Below are positions 44,488-53,381 of a DNA stretch of 64,000 bases, in pieces (the stretch's first letter is position 1; the number at the start of each line of letters is the position of its first letter). Under the pieces are notes generated by a model. It was not told the DNA's origin, did no database searches, and was given only the letters and a program-made list of their open reading frames with translations. The stretch is from Citrifermentans bremense (GTDB lineage Bacteria; Desulfobacterota; Desulfuromonadia; Geobacterales; Geobacteraceae), in assembly GCF_014218275.1 (NCBI RefSeq), contig NZ_AP023213.1, positions 2,458,001 through 2,522,000 of the forward strand, in the 5' to 3' direction. The position numbers were made by a program, and so were the translations under genes.

Positions 44488-45237
44488 ATGGCAAAGCTCT
44501 ATCTAGGATGCAGCGGTTTCAGCTACAAGCACTGGCGAGGCAACTTCTACCCCGAAGACATCTCGCAAAAGGAGTGGTTCGCCCACTACCGCTCCGTCTT
44601 CGCCACAGTCGAGTTAAACGTCACCTTCTACCGCACCCCCGGCCCGGAAACCTTCAGACACTGGTACGAGGAGAGCGGAGAGAATTTCTCCTTTGCCGTC
44701 AAGGGTAGCCGGTACATCACCCACATCAAAAGGCTCATCGACGTGGAGAGCGCGCTGGACCGGTTCTTCGGCGCAGCAAAGGAGTTGCAGGAAAAATTGC
44801 AGGTAGTCCTTTGGCAGTTCCCCCCGCAGTTCAAGGCTGACCTCCCCAGGCTTGAGGTCTTCCTCGACCAGGTGGCGCAGTACCACACGAGGAACACGCT
44901 GGAGTTCAGAAACCAGAGCTGGCTGACCGACGAGGTGGTGGCACTATGCAAAAGCCGCAACGTCTCCTTGTGCATGGCGGATCATCCCCCGTTCATCGAC
45001 GCCCCGCCCGCGACTGCGGACTTCGTCTACATCAGAAGGCACGGCATGGAGGGGAGCTACAACGGGTTCTACAGCAACGAGCAGTTGGCGAGGGATGCGG
45101 CGAGGATCAGAAGCTACCTGGACCGGCAGCTCGACGTGTACATCTATTACAACAACGACCTTGGCGGAGCGGCTCCCCAGAACGCGCAGGAACTGGCCTC
45201 CATGCTGCAAGAAGCTACCTGGCCCAAGCAAGCGTAA
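44488..45237 (+). CDS. DUF72 family protein
   Basis: A 249-residue TIM-barrel-like protein. The family start LYLGCSGFSYKHWRGNFYP and the internal FAVKGSRYITHIKRL and LEFRNQSWL segments are typical of DUF72 (E. coli YecE). Activity is unknown, though the fold resembles divalent-metal hydrolases. AAGGAGG precedes the ATG. It follows the PAP2 gene closely and converges with the dioxygenase-like gene, with 15 nt between stops. Confidence 0.88.
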   Translation: MAKLYLGCSGFSYKHWRGNFYPEDISQKEWFAHYRSVFATVELNVTFYRTPGPETFRHWYEESGENFSFAVKGSRYITHIKRLIDVESALDRFFGAAKELQEKLQVVLWQFPPQFKADLPRLEVFLDQVAQYHTRNTLEFRNQSWLTDEVVALCKSRNVSLCMADHPPFIDAPPATADFVYIRRHGMEGSYNGFYSNEQLARDAARIRSYLDRQLDVYIYYNNDLGGAAPQNAQELASMLQEATWPKQA

Positions 45238-45252
45238 AAAGCGACCGGGGGG

Positions 45253-45783
45253 CTAGCGATGTTGCTTCCCCGGCCGTACCAGATCTTCAGCGCGGCCATT
45301 CCCTCCCCCATCACCTTGTTCAGACTCAGGCACCAAAACAAGATCAAGCGTGGCGCTTATTGCCCCTCTTTTGGGGTAATGCTGCGTCACCAGTCCCTCG
45401 AACCCCTTTACGTCGACCAGGATGTGGATGTGCGGCGGGCGTTGCCCGTAACTTGCAGGAGGCGAGGTTTGCAGCCGGTAGCGTCCGTCCTTCCCGGTAA
45501 CAACCGTAGCTCTATGGGCGTCATCGTAGGTTCCGGCGGGACCTGTGTGCCAGAACTCGATGCGTGCGTTGGGAATCGGGGAGCAATCGGCAGAGGAGCG
45601 GACCGTACCGGTCAGCACGTACCCCTTGCCTATGGAGTTTCGAACCGGTGCGCTGGGACGGTAGAAGGGGCCGATCTCGTCCCAAGGGGTCGGGGAGCAG
45701 CGGCGGGCATCAGCGATACCCTGCCTCGCCAGCAACAGCATCAGTGCGAACAGGCAACAACGAGAGAAGCGGTCCTTCCTCAT
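45253..45783 (-). CDS. Exported intradiol-dioxygenase-fold protein
   Basis: A 176-residue protein with a signal peptide (about 1-27) and the C-terminal beta-sandwich of intradiol ring-cleavage dioxygenases. All four iron ligands are present: Tyr86 (WHTGPAGTYDD), Tyr112, His118 and His120 (SYGQRPPHIHILV). The N-terminal helical dimerisation domain is absent. An anaerobe would not be expected to need an oxygen-dependent catechol dioxygenase, so the reaction is unknown. The ATG at 45783 follows GGGGGTGAG, and the frame extending upstream is discarded. Confidence 0.85.
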   Translation of the reverse strand: MRKDRFSRCCLFALMLLLARQGIADARRCSPTPWDEIGPFYRPSAPVRNSIGKGYVLTGTVRSSADCSPIPNARIEFWHTGPAGTYDDAHRATVVTGKDGRYRLQTSPPASYGQRPPHIHILVDVKGFEGLVTQHYPKRGAISATLDLVLVPESEQGDGGGNGRAEDLVRPGKQHR

Positions 45784-45916
45784 CTCACCCCCTTTGGCTA
45801 TCCAGCCCTCCAGCTTTACGATGAAACGCAAATGAGCGCGGGTTACACGGTCAGGATCTAAACACTGCGAGAAGATTCAAGCTATTTGCGTAACAGTACT
45901 TCCGGAGCTTGTCAAA

Positions 45917-46462
45917 TCACAGAGGCGGACCGCTCACCTGCTGGAGGGCGCTCTCCATGGTCTGGTTGCCTGCGGTTAAGTAGAGGTTTCCCTCGGTGAC
46001 GGTGAGGGACCAGGAGATGACGCGCTGCAGATTCTCGGCGAGTTGTGAAAGGAACCCGAAATCGAGACCGATGACGGTGAGGTTCGGGATGGAAGCGAGC
46101 TTCGCCTGGTGCTGCGGCAGCCAGCGGTTCAACCCCGACCCGAAAGCAAAGAGAATGGCGCGCTCGACGTGCCGGCAGGACTTGGCCAGTTTCTCAGGAT
46201 CTGGGAGTCCCACCTCGATCCAGAGCTGCACCCTCCCGTCAGGCCCCTTGCTCCAGAGATCCGGCTCGTCCCCCGAGCCGACCCCCTTGGTGAAAACGAG
46301 CTCCTCGCGGAAACAAAGGGCGTAAGCCAGAAGACGCGCAAGAAGCCTTTCCGCCGTTTCGGAGGGGTGCTGGGCGACAGTCGTCTGCAACTGCTCGTAG
46401 ATCTGGCGGTCGAGGTCGGAGAGCTGCACGGAAGCGCGGTAAATCGTTGAGGGAAGAGCCAT
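45917..46462 (-). CDS. YaeQ family protein
   Basis: A 181-residue cytoplasmic protein matching YaeQ at its start (MALPSTIYRASVQLSDLDRQ) and in DEPDLWSKGPDGRVQLWIEVG. The fold is related to PD-(D/E)XK nucleases, but no nuclease activity has been settled. The ATG overlaps the stop of the YkgJ-like gene (TAATG), which indicates co-translation. Confidence 0.9.
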   Translation of the reverse strand: MALPSTIYRASVQLSDLDRQIYEQLQTTVAQHPSETAERLLARLLAYALCFREELVFTKGVGSGDEPDLWSKGPDGRVQLWIEVGLPDPEKLAKSCRHVERAILFAFGSGLNRWLPQHQAKLASIPNLTVIGLDFGFLSQLAENLQRVISWSLTVTEGNLYLTAGNQTMESALQQVSGPPL

Positions 46463-47124
46463 TACTTAATCCAATCCTTGAAGGTGTCGCAGTTCTCGAA
46501 ATCGATCAAAAGCGCGGTAGGTATGAAGGTGTCCAACTCGTTCATCCTCTTTCCCAAGAGCGCCGCGGTGAACTCCCTGAAAAGCGCCACCTCCTCGCGT
46601 AGCATGGCATCGAAGGGGGCCTTGAGCCCGTCAATCTGGAGCGGGTCCGCGTCGGTGAAGTTCATGGTGCACCACTCGTCGTGCATCACCTCGCCGCCGG
46701 TGTCGATCAAGGGGATGCCGTGCAGCCGGCAGGTCATGGGGCGGTAATGGTAGACCAGGCAGCGGCCGTCCTCGCCCAGCAGCACGCAGGGGGTTTCGTC
46801 CTCGTCGGGCATGAGCGCGTCCCACTCTTCCTCGTCGCGGTAATTCAAGAGGTATGGGTGGTCGAACTCGGGCCAAGTCTCCCGCATCAAGTCGAGCCTT
46901 TCGCGGCACTTGGCAAGCACCCTCTCCCTGGTCGCCTCAGGAAGCTGGTCGAAGCCGAGCTTCAGGTAATAGGCGTCGAGAAGCGTGATGTCGAAGGTCG
47001 AGCGGCAGCAGGCGGAGCAGCCGCTCCTGCAGGCGATGCTCTCCGGGTAGAGCTCCATCGAGCGGGCGAACCAGGCGTCAATCTTGTCAAGCAAGATCCG
47101 CCATTTAGCGAGCACTTCTTCCAT
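46462..47124 (-). CDS. YkgJ family cysteine-cluster protein
   Basis: A 220-residue protein of the CxxxCxxC (YkgJ/zinc- or iron-chelating) family. An N-terminal cluster CRSGCSACC is followed by a second group spanning CVLLGEDGRCLVYHYRPMTC with RLHG, then a C-terminal helical region. The cysteine set probably binds Fe-S or zinc. The ATG at 47124 has AAAGG upstream, and the much longer frame above it is repeat DNA. It overlaps the yaeQ start. Confidence 0.85.
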   Translation of the reverse strand: MEEVLAKWRILLDKIDAWFARSMELYPESIACRSGCSACCRSTFDITLLDAYYLKLGFDQLPEATRERVLAKCRERLDLMRETWPEFDHPYLLNYRDEEEWDALMPDEDETPCVLLGEDGRCLVYHYRPMTCRLHGIPLIDTGGEVMHDEWCTMNFTDADPLQIDGLKAPFDAMLREEVALFREFTAALLGKRMNELDTFIPTALLIDFENCDTFKDWIK

Positions 47125-47150
47125 AAAACCTTTAAAGCCGAAAGCGTTAC

Positions 47151-47272
47151 CACAGAGGTCACGAAGGTACGCAGAGGACACAAAGGAAAAGCTAAAAAGA
47201 AAGGGAAAACCGGGTTCTCCCTCCATTAGAGCTTTTCCTCCGTGACCCCAGTGAACCGCCGAGACCTCTGTG
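47151..47272. repeat. MITE-like inverted repeat
   Basis: CACAGAGGTC (47151-47160) is matched by GACCTCTGTG (47263-47272). Nested arms AAGGAAAAGCT and AGCTTTTCCT allow a second hairpin inside. The direct ACAGAGG/GCAGAGG units match a dispersed intergenic repeat type of Geobacter-like genomes (from memory). There is no transposase. Confidence 0.6.
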
Positions 47273-47287
47273 TTCCGCTTTGGTTGT

Positions 47288-47324
47288 AAAAACAAAGGCG
47301 GCAATAAAGTCATTGCCGCCTTTC
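47288..47324 (-). terminator. Intrinsic terminator after pyrE
   Basis: AAAGGCGGCAA pairs with TTGCCGCCTTT across an 8-nt loop, followed by a TGTTTTT tail on the minus strand. It lies about 24 nt after the pyrE stop. Confidence 0.9.
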
Positions 47325-47347
47325 GGTGAAAAACTGTCAGCCGTTTG

Positions 47348-47896
47348 CTAGGCGAGGATCTCGGACTTGGTGAAGATGGACTTGAGCCAGTAACCTTCGG
47401 CCTCGATGTTCTCGCGCCCGCCTTCCTCGCGGTCCACCAGGGTGACCACACCCAGTACCACGAGCCCTTCCTCCTCGGCGCGCTTGATCGCCTTGATGGA
47501 GGAGCCGCCGCTGGTCACGACGTCCTCGACGATGACGACCTTGGAGCCGGGCTTCAGGTTCTTCCTTCCTTCCAGCCAGGCGCCGGTGCCGTGCCCCTTG
47601 GGCTCCTTCCTGATGATGAAGCCGGGAACCGGTTTCCCCGCCAGGAAGCTGGCGATGGAGGTGGCAGTCGCGATCGGGTCGGCGCCAAGGGTAAGCCCCC
47701 CTACCCCTTCAACCCCTTCGACGTCCTTGATCGCGTCGAAGAAGAGCTTCCCGGTGAGGTAGCCCCCTTCCGGGTGCAGCGTGGTCTGCTTGCCGTCGAA
47801 GTAGAAATCGCTCTGGCGGCCGGAGGCCAGGGTCACGTTCCGCTTCTCGTAGGACAGCTCTATGATGATCTTTTTCAGCCTTTCCTTCTCGCTCAT
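47348..47896 (-). CDS. pyrE: Orotate phosphoribosyltransferase
   Basis: A 182-residue type I phosphoribosyltransferase converting orotate to OMP in pyrimidine synthesis. The PRPP-binding motif is VVIVEDVVTSGGSS (about 112-125). The Lys/Arg patch and the flexible loop PKGHGTGAW precede it. The ATG overlaps the purF stop as TAATG, so it is translated with purF even though it serves the other nucleotide pathway. Confidence 0.93.
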   Translation of the reverse strand: MSEKERLKKIIIELSYEKRNVTLASGRQSDFYFDGKQTTLHPEGGYLTGKLFFDAIKDVEGVEGVGGLTLGADPIATATSIASFLAGKPVPGFIIRKEPKGHGTGAWLEGRKNLKPGSKVVIVEDVVTSGGSSIKAIKRAEEEGLVVLGVVTLVDREEGGRENIEAEGYWLKSIFTKSEILA

Positions 47897-49329
47897 TATT
47901 TCTCGATCTCCTTTTCGAATAGCCCCATCTGCGGCTCGTCCTGGTCGAGAAGCCGCGGGAATTTTACCGGGTAGCCCCCGGTGAAGCAGGCAGTGCAGAA
48001 GCCGGCATTTTCCGCGCCGACGGATGACATGAGACCTTCTTCGGAAAGATAGCCGAGGGAATCGGCCGTTATGTAGCGGCGGATCTCGTCGAGCGAGTGC
48101 GACGAGGAGATCAGCTCCTTGCGGTTCGGGGTATCGATGCCGTAGTAGCAGGGGTAGCTGGTCGGCGGTGAGGAGATGCGCACGTGCACCTCTCTAGCCC
48201 CTGCGTTGCGGATCATCTTGACGATCTTCCTGGAGGTGGTGCCGCGCACGATGGAGTCGTCGATGACCACCACGCGCTTGTCCTTCAGCACCTCGCGCAC
48301 CGGGTTCAGCTTGATCTTCACGCCGAAGTGGCGGATGGCCTGCTGCGGTTCGATGAAGGTGCGCCCCACGTAGTGGTTGCGGATGAGCCCCAGCTCGAAC
48401 GGGATGCCGGATTCCTCGGCATAGCCCAGCGCCGCGGGGACGCCGGAGTCCGGGATTGGGATCACGATGTCGGCGTCCACCTTGTGCTCGCGGGCCAGTT
48501 GGCGTCCCTGCTCCTTGCGTACCTGGTAGACGTTCCTACCGAAGATGTGGGAGTCGGGGCGGGCGAAGTAGACGAATTCGAAGATGCAGGGGGTGGGGTC
48601 CACCTTCTTGAACGGGAAGAAGGAGTTCATGCCGTTTTTATCGATGACAATCATCTCGCCCGGCGCGATCTCACGGATGAACTCGGCGTCGATCAGGTCG
48701 AGGGCGCAGCTCTCGGAAGCGACCACGTATGAGCCTCCCTGACGACCGAGGCAGAGCGGGCGGAAACCGTTCGGGTCGCGTACGGCGACCATGCGGGTCT
48801 CCGTCAGGAAAAGCAGGCAGTAGGCCCCCTGGATACGGCTCAGCGCGTCGGTGAGCCGGTCCTGCAGCGAGATGGCCTTGGAGGTGGCCAGAAGATGCAC
48901 GATGATCTCGGTGTCCATCGTGGTCTGGAAGATGGAACCGTAGGCTTCGAGTTCGTCCTTTATGATCTGGGCGTTGACGATGTTGCCGTTATGGGCCACG
49001 GCGATGGAGCCGCGGGAGTAGTCAACCATGATCGGCTGCACGTTCTTGATCACCGACGATCCGGTGGTCGAGTACCTCACGTGGCCGATGGCGGCCTTTC
49101 CCGGCAGAGATTTGAAGATTTCCTGGTTGCCGAAGACGTCGGCGACAAGCCCCATGCTCTTGTGGGAGTGCAGGTTGTTTCCGTCGGAGGAGACGATACC
49201 GCAACTTTCCTGTCCCCTGTGCTGAAGGGCGTAGAGTCCGAGGTAGGTGAGGTTCGAGGCCTCCGGGTGGTTGAATACACCGAAAATGCCGCACTCTTCT
49301 TCGGGCCTGCGCATCATCATTTCTTCCAC
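47896..49329 (-). CDS. purF: Amidophosphoribosyltransferase
   Basis: A 477-residue enzyme that transfers glutamine amide nitrogen to PRPP, the first step of de novo purine synthesis. A 12-residue leader (with GTG start and AAGGAG at 5 nt) precedes the catalytic Cys at position 13 in EECGIFGVF. The class II glutaminase domain is followed by a phosphoribosyltransferase domain with [14 protein letters not shown]. The C-terminal FCTAC suggests a Bacillus-type Fe-S form. The gene is coupled to pyrE. Confidence 0.95.
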   Translation of the reverse strand: MEEMMMRRPEEECGIFGVFNHPEASNLTYLGLYALQHRGQESCGIVSSDGNNLHSHKSMGLVADVFGNQEIFKSLPGKAAIGHVRYSTTGSSVIKNVQPIMVDYSRGSIAVAHNGNIVNAQIIKDELEAYGSIFQTTMDTEIIVHLLATSKAISLQDRLTDALSRIQGAYCLLFLTETRMVAVRDPNGFRPLCLGRQGGSYVVASESCALDLIDAEFIREIAPGEMIVIDKNGMNSFFPFKKVDPTPCIFEFVYFARPDSHIFGRNVYQVRKEQGRQLAREHKVDADIVIPIPDSGVPAALGYAEESGIPFELGLIRNHYVGRTFIEPQQAIRHFGVKIKLNPVREVLKDKRVVVIDDSIVRGTTSRKIVKMIRNAGAREVHVRISSPPTSYPCYYGIDTPNRKELISSSHSLDEIRRYITADSLGYLSEEGLMSSVGAENAGFCTACFTGGYPVKFPRLLDQDEPQMGLFEKEIEK

Positions 49330-49400
49330 GACTGCTCCTTATAAAAGAACTGCTTACCTGTCAATCCTTGTTGTGTTCCCCGAAGGGACCGTCCATCATT

Positions 49401-49458
49401 TCCTCCCCTCGAAAGGGGGGAGGTCACTCCGATATTTTCTCCCCCCGGAGGGGGGAGG
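49401..49458. repeat. GC palindromes upstream of purF
   Basis: CCTCCCCTCGAAAGGGGGGAGG (from 49402) is followed by CTCCCCCCGGAGGGGGGAG (from 49439). The second is identical in its core to the element at 23418-23438. Confidence 0.7.
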
Positions 49459-49479
49459 TCAGGAGGGGGGAGTAATTAT

Positions 49480-50304
49480 CTAGAAGTTTTCCTTCACGTA
49501 TTTCGCCGCGTTCTTGAAGAAGATGAGCCCCTCGCCCTCTTCCGGCAGCTCCTCGCGGGTCCAGCGCGGGTGCTGGGTCCGGTGCACGAACGCCTCGGGG
49601 TGCGGCATGAGCCCCATCACCCTGCCGGTCTCGTCGCAGATGCCGGCGATGGCGTTAACCGAGCCGTTGGGGTTCTCCGGGAACTCCATGGTGGGCGCAC
49701 TGTAGTTCTTGTCGGAGTACTTGAGGCAGGAGAGATGCTTAGCCTCGATCGCCTCCAGCGTCCTGGCATCGTCCACCAGGAACTTCCCTTCGCCGTGGCG
49801 CACCGGGAGATATACTCCCCCTTCGATGCCGCGGGTGTACAGCGACGGGGAAGCGGGGTCGCACTTCAGGTAGCACCAGCGGTCCTGGAAACGGCCGTTG
49901 GCGTTGTAGGTCAGCGTCGCGGTCTGCTTCAGGTAGTCGCCGCCCAGAGCCGGGAGCATACCCATCTTAACCAGGAGCTGGAAACCGTTGCAGACCCCGA
50001 GGATCAGCTTGCCGTCAGCGATGAAGCGGGAGATCTGGTCCACCAGGAGCTCCCCCTTCCCTTCCACTGCCGCGTAGCGCAAACGGTTCGCCTGCGCCTT
50101 GGCGCTCCCCAGGTCGTCGCCGTCGAGGAAGCCGCCGGTGAGGTTGAGGAAGTGGTAATCGTCCAGGCTCACCTCGCCGGACATGAGTTCCGATATGTGG
50201 GCGATGCGGGCCTCGTCGAAGCCGCCCAACCGGCAGGCGTGCGCCGCCTCCATTTCGCAGTTGGTGCCGTTGCCTGTTATGACTAGCGCTTTAGCCTTGG
50301 TCAT
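49480..50304 (-). CDS. purQ: Phosphoribosylformylglycinamidine synthase, glutaminase subunit (PurQ)
   Basis: A 274-residue class I glutaminase that supplies ammonia to PurL. The nucleophile is Cys105 in LGVCNGFQLL, and the His/Glu pair is in LMPHPEAF. It is longer than the roughly 225-residue PurQ of Bacillus and lies separate from purL by 86 nt on the same strand. The start is ATG 50304 with AGAGGA at 8-9 nt. Confidence 0.9.
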   Translation of the reverse strand: MTKAKALVITGNGTNCEMEAAHACRLGGFDEARIAHISELMSGEVSLDDYHFLNLTGGFLDGDDLGSAKAQANRLRYAAVEGKGELLVDQISRFIADGKLILGVCNGFQLLVKMGMLPALGGDYLKQTATLTYNANGRFQDRWCYLKCDPASPSLYTRGIEGGVYLPVRHGEGKFLVDDARTLEAIEAKHLSCLKYSDKNYSAPTMEFPENPNGSVNAIAGICDETGRVMGLMPHPEAFVHRTQHPRWTREELPEEGEGLIFFKNAAKYVKENF

Positions 50305-50390
50305 CAAATAAGTCCTCTATGAAAAGATTGGTAGCGGGAAGCAACGTCGCTCATTATGGCATAACCCGCATTTTTTCTGCATATAAGATT

Positions 50391-53381
50391 TTACAGATCC
50401 TTGAGCGGCTCCTGCCAAGCGGCTTTCAGCTCGGAAATATCGGAGTTGACCACCACTTTCCCCGAAAGCCCCTTCACCGAAACGTTCTTCGCCTCGGTCA
50501 CCGCGCCGATCTTGGCGAAGGTGGTCCCGGCCATGGCCTTCTCGAACGCCTCGACCTTCTCGGGGCGCACCGTCACCAAAAGCCTCGATGCGGACTCGGA
50601 GAAGAGAAGCACGGCGTCCTTCTTGTCGGCGGCCTCCCCCTTGAAGGCGACCTTGGCCAGGTCCAGCTCCATCCCGAAGCCGCCGGCAAAGGCGCTCTCT
50701 GCTGCGGCGACGGCAAGCCCGCCGTCGGAGAGGTCATGGCAGGAGGCGACGAGCCCTGCGTTCAGTGCGCCGTGGTAGGCGCGGTAAGTGGCGAGGGCAG
50801 CGTTGGCGTCCACCTTCGGGACGTTGTTGCCGACGTACCCCTTCTGCGCCAGGTACTCGGAGGCACCCAGCTCGTTCGCGGTAGCACCCAGGAGGTACAC
50901 CTGGTCCCCTGCGCGCTTCACGTCCATGGTCACGGCGAGACGCGCGTCCTCCATCTTGCCGATGACCGAGAAAAGCAGGGTCGGCGGGATGGAGATCTTG
51001 GTGGTGCCGTCGTAGAAGTCATTCTTCATGGAGTCCTTGCCGGAGATGAGCGGCATGGAGAAGACGGTGCAGTAGTCGTAGAGCGCCTTGTTGGCGCGCA
51101 CCAGCTGGGCCATCTTGTACGGCCCGTCCGGGGTCCGGTCGGAAAGGACCGGGTCGCACCAGCAGAAGTTGTCCAGGCCGGCGACGAGGTCGAGCGAGCC
51201 CCCGACGGCAACGTAGTTCCTGAGCCCCTCGTCGATGGCGTTGGCCGCCATGTCGTAGGCGTCGATATCGCTGTAGCGCGGGCAGATGCCGTGCCCGACG
51301 ACGACCGCCTCGAAGGAGTCGAGGATCGGGCGCACCACGGCGGCGTCAGACGGGCCGTCGTTGTCGACGCCGGTGAAGGGCTTGACTACGCTTCCCCCCT
51401 GGACCTCGTGGTCGTAACGGCGCACGACGCTTTCCTTGGAGCAGATGTTGAGCGAGGAGAGAAGCCCCTTTAGGTCACCGGTGTAGTCGGCCGCCTCGGC
51501 GACGGCCGGTTCTTCGTGCACCGGCTTTTCCCAGCGGGCCGGGATCTGCATCGGCGGAAGGCCCGCGTGCATGAAGGAAAGCGGCAGGTACGCCACGGTC
51601 TTCTCGCCGTAGAGCATGTGGAAGATGCCGGAATCGGTGAAGCTCCCGAGCACGGTCGCCTCAACGTTGAAGCGCTTGGCCATCTGCATGAAAGCGTCGA
51701 TGTTCTCGGGGGGCACCGCGAGGCTCATGCGCTCCTGTGCTTCGGAGATCAGGATCTCCCAGGGAGCGAGTCCCGGGTACTTGAGCGGCGCCAGGGAGAG
51801 GTCGAGCTGGCAGCCGCCGCACTCCTCGGACATCTCGCCGATGGAGGAGGAAAGCCCCCCTGCCCCGTTGTCGGTGATGAAGCGGTAAAGGCCCTTGTCG
51901 CGGGCGCGGATCAGGAAGTCGAACATCCTTTTCTGGGTGATCGGATCGCCGATCTGGACCGCGGACACCGGCGAGTTCTCGTTCAGCTCCTCGGAGGAGA
52001 AGGTGGCGCCATGGATGCCGTCCTTGCCGATCCTGCCGCCGGTCATGACGATCAGGTCGCCCGGAAGGATCTTCTTCTGGTGCGAGGGCTCGTCCTTGAT
52101 CTTCGCCGGCATGATCCCGGCGGTGCCGCAGAACACCAGCGGCTTACCGGCGAAGCGGTCGTCAAAGACCAGCGAGCCGTTGACGGTCGGGATGCCGCTT
52201 TTGTTGCCGCCGTGCTCCACCCCTTCAACGACACCTTCGTAGATGCGGCGCGGGTGCAAGAGGCGCTTGGGGAGCTCCTTGCCGTAGAAAGGATCGGCGA
52301 AGCAGAAGACGTCGGTGTTGAAGATGAGCTTCGCCCCCTTGCCGGTCCCGAACGGGTCGCGGTTCACGCCGACGATGCCGGTCAGCGCCCCGCCGTAGGG
52401 GTCGAGCGCGGACGGCGAGTTGTGGGTCTCGACCTTGAAGACCAGCGACCAGTCGTCGTTGAAACGGATGACGCCGGCGTTGTCCTTGAAGACGGAGAGG
52501 CAGTAGTCTTTGTCGCCCATGGCGGCGCGCACGTCCGCGGTGGTCTTCTGGATGAAGCTCTTGAAGAGCGACTTGATCTCTTCGCGGTTCCCCTCCCCGT
52601 CATCGTAGCTGACGTCTGCCGAGAAGATCTTGTGCTTGCAGTGCTCGGACCAAGTCTGAGCCAGCGCCTCGAGCTCCACGTCGGTGGGAGCAGCACCCAG
52701 GCCCACGTTCTTCCTGGCCTCCAGCACCTTGGGGTCGCGGTAGTGCGCCTGGATGATCTTCATCTCGTCCAGGGTGAGCGCCAGCACGCCGTCGCGGCTG
52801 ATGCGCATCAGCTCCTCGTCGGATACCTCGAGGTTGACGCTGTTCACCTCGACCTTCGCCTCACCCTGCACCTTGGGCACGAAGGGAGCGACGCCACCCT
52901 GTGCCTTGAAGGAGGCGGCGTCCAGGATCTGGTAGCGCTGGATCAGGGTGTTGCACAAAAGGCCCGTGGCGATCTTTTCGGCGTCCTCGCGGGAAAGCTT
53001 CCCGGAGATCAGGTACTGCACCGAGGTGTAGACCGCTTCGCCCGAGGCGAGCGGGCGCCCCAGGAGGTAGCCGATAGCCTCGCCTGCGGTGCGGCCGACG
53101 TTGTCGGTGACGCCGGCACGGAAACCGACCTCGACCAGAAAGTCGAAGCCGGAAGCGGCGGGCTTGCCGACGCTGTAGTTCTGGATGACCGGGTCGCTGA
53201 AGGGGCCGGCCGCCACCTGCTCCAGTTCCCCGGAGGTGAGCTGCGCGTCCACCGTGTAGACGTCTATGGTCCGGACCTGGTCCACGTGGAGATGGAGAAA
53301 GTGCTCGATCTCACGCTTGATCCGTTCGCCGCGAGGGTCGCGGACCTCGTCCTTTAGGGTGATTTCAATCCTGTGGGGCAT
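50391..53381 (-). CDS. purL: Phosphoribosylformylglycinamidine synthase (PurS-PurL fusion)
   Basis: A 996-residue protein of FGAM synthase. The first 80 or so residues have the PurS fold (MPHRIEITLKDEVRDPRGER) and a second PurS-like segment follows (VYTSVQYLIS). The catalytic PurL core carries TLDEMKIIQAHY and ATP-grasp-like repeats FKVETHNSPSALDP and GCQLDLSL. A separate purQ gene supplies the glutaminase domain, so only PurS and PurL are fused. The ATG overlaps the end of the MscS gene by 17 nt. Confidence 0.93.
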   Translation of the reverse strand: MPHRIEITLKDEVRDPRGERIKREIEHFLHLHVDQVRTIDVYTVDAQLTSGELEQVAAGPFSDPVIQNYSVGKPAASGFDFLVEVGFRAGVTDNVGRTAGEAIGYLLGRPLASGEAVYTSVQYLISGKLSREDAEKIATGLLCNTLIQRYQILDAASFKAQGGVAPFVPKVQGEAKVEVNSVNLEVSDEELMRISRDGVLALTLDEMKIIQAHYRDPKVLEARKNVGLGAAPTDVELEALAQTWSEHCKHKIFSADVSYDDGEGNREEIKSLFKSFIQKTTADVRAAMGDKDYCLSVFKDNAGVIRFNDDWSLVFKVETHNSPSALDPYGGALTGIVGVNRDPFGTGKGAKLIFNTDVFCFADPFYGKELPKRLLHPRRIYEGVVEGVEHGGNKSGIPTVNGSLVFDDRFAGKPLVFCGTAGIMPAKIKDEPSHQKKILPGDLIVMTGGRIGKDGIHGATFSSEELNENSPVSAVQIGDPITQKRMFDFLIRARDKGLYRFITDNGAGGLSSSIGEMSEECGGCQLDLSLAPLKYPGLAPWEILISEAQERMSLAVPPENIDAFMQMAKRFNVEATVLGSFTDSGIFHMLYGEKTVAYLPLSFMHAGLPPMQIPARWEKPVHEEPAVAEAADYTGDLKGLLSSLNICSKESVVRRYDHEVQGGSVVKPFTGVDNDGPSDAAVVRPILDSFEAVVVGHGICPRYSDIDAYDMAANAIDEGLRNYVAVGGSLDLVAGLDNFCWCDPVLSDRTPDGPYKMAQLVRANKALYDYCTVFSMPLISGKDSMKNDFYDGTTKISIPPTLLFSVIGKMEDARLAVTMDVKRAGDQVYLLGATANELGASEYLAQKGYVGNNVPKVDANAALATYRAYHGALNAGLVASCHDLSDGGLAVAAAESAFAGGFGMELDLAKVAFKGEAADKKDAVLLFSESASRLLVTVRPEKVEAFEKAMAGTTFAKIGAVTEAKNVSVKGLSGKVVVNSDISELKAAWQEPLKDL

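Noticed and set aside
47125-47451. Long N-terminal extension of the YkgJ protein
   Set aside because: The extension is translated from the CACAGAGG repeat and the pyrE terminator region; the ATG at 47124 fits the family.
51516-53357. 613-codon plus-strand frame opposite purL
   Set aside because: Antisense shadow of a strongly conserved gene; no motif.
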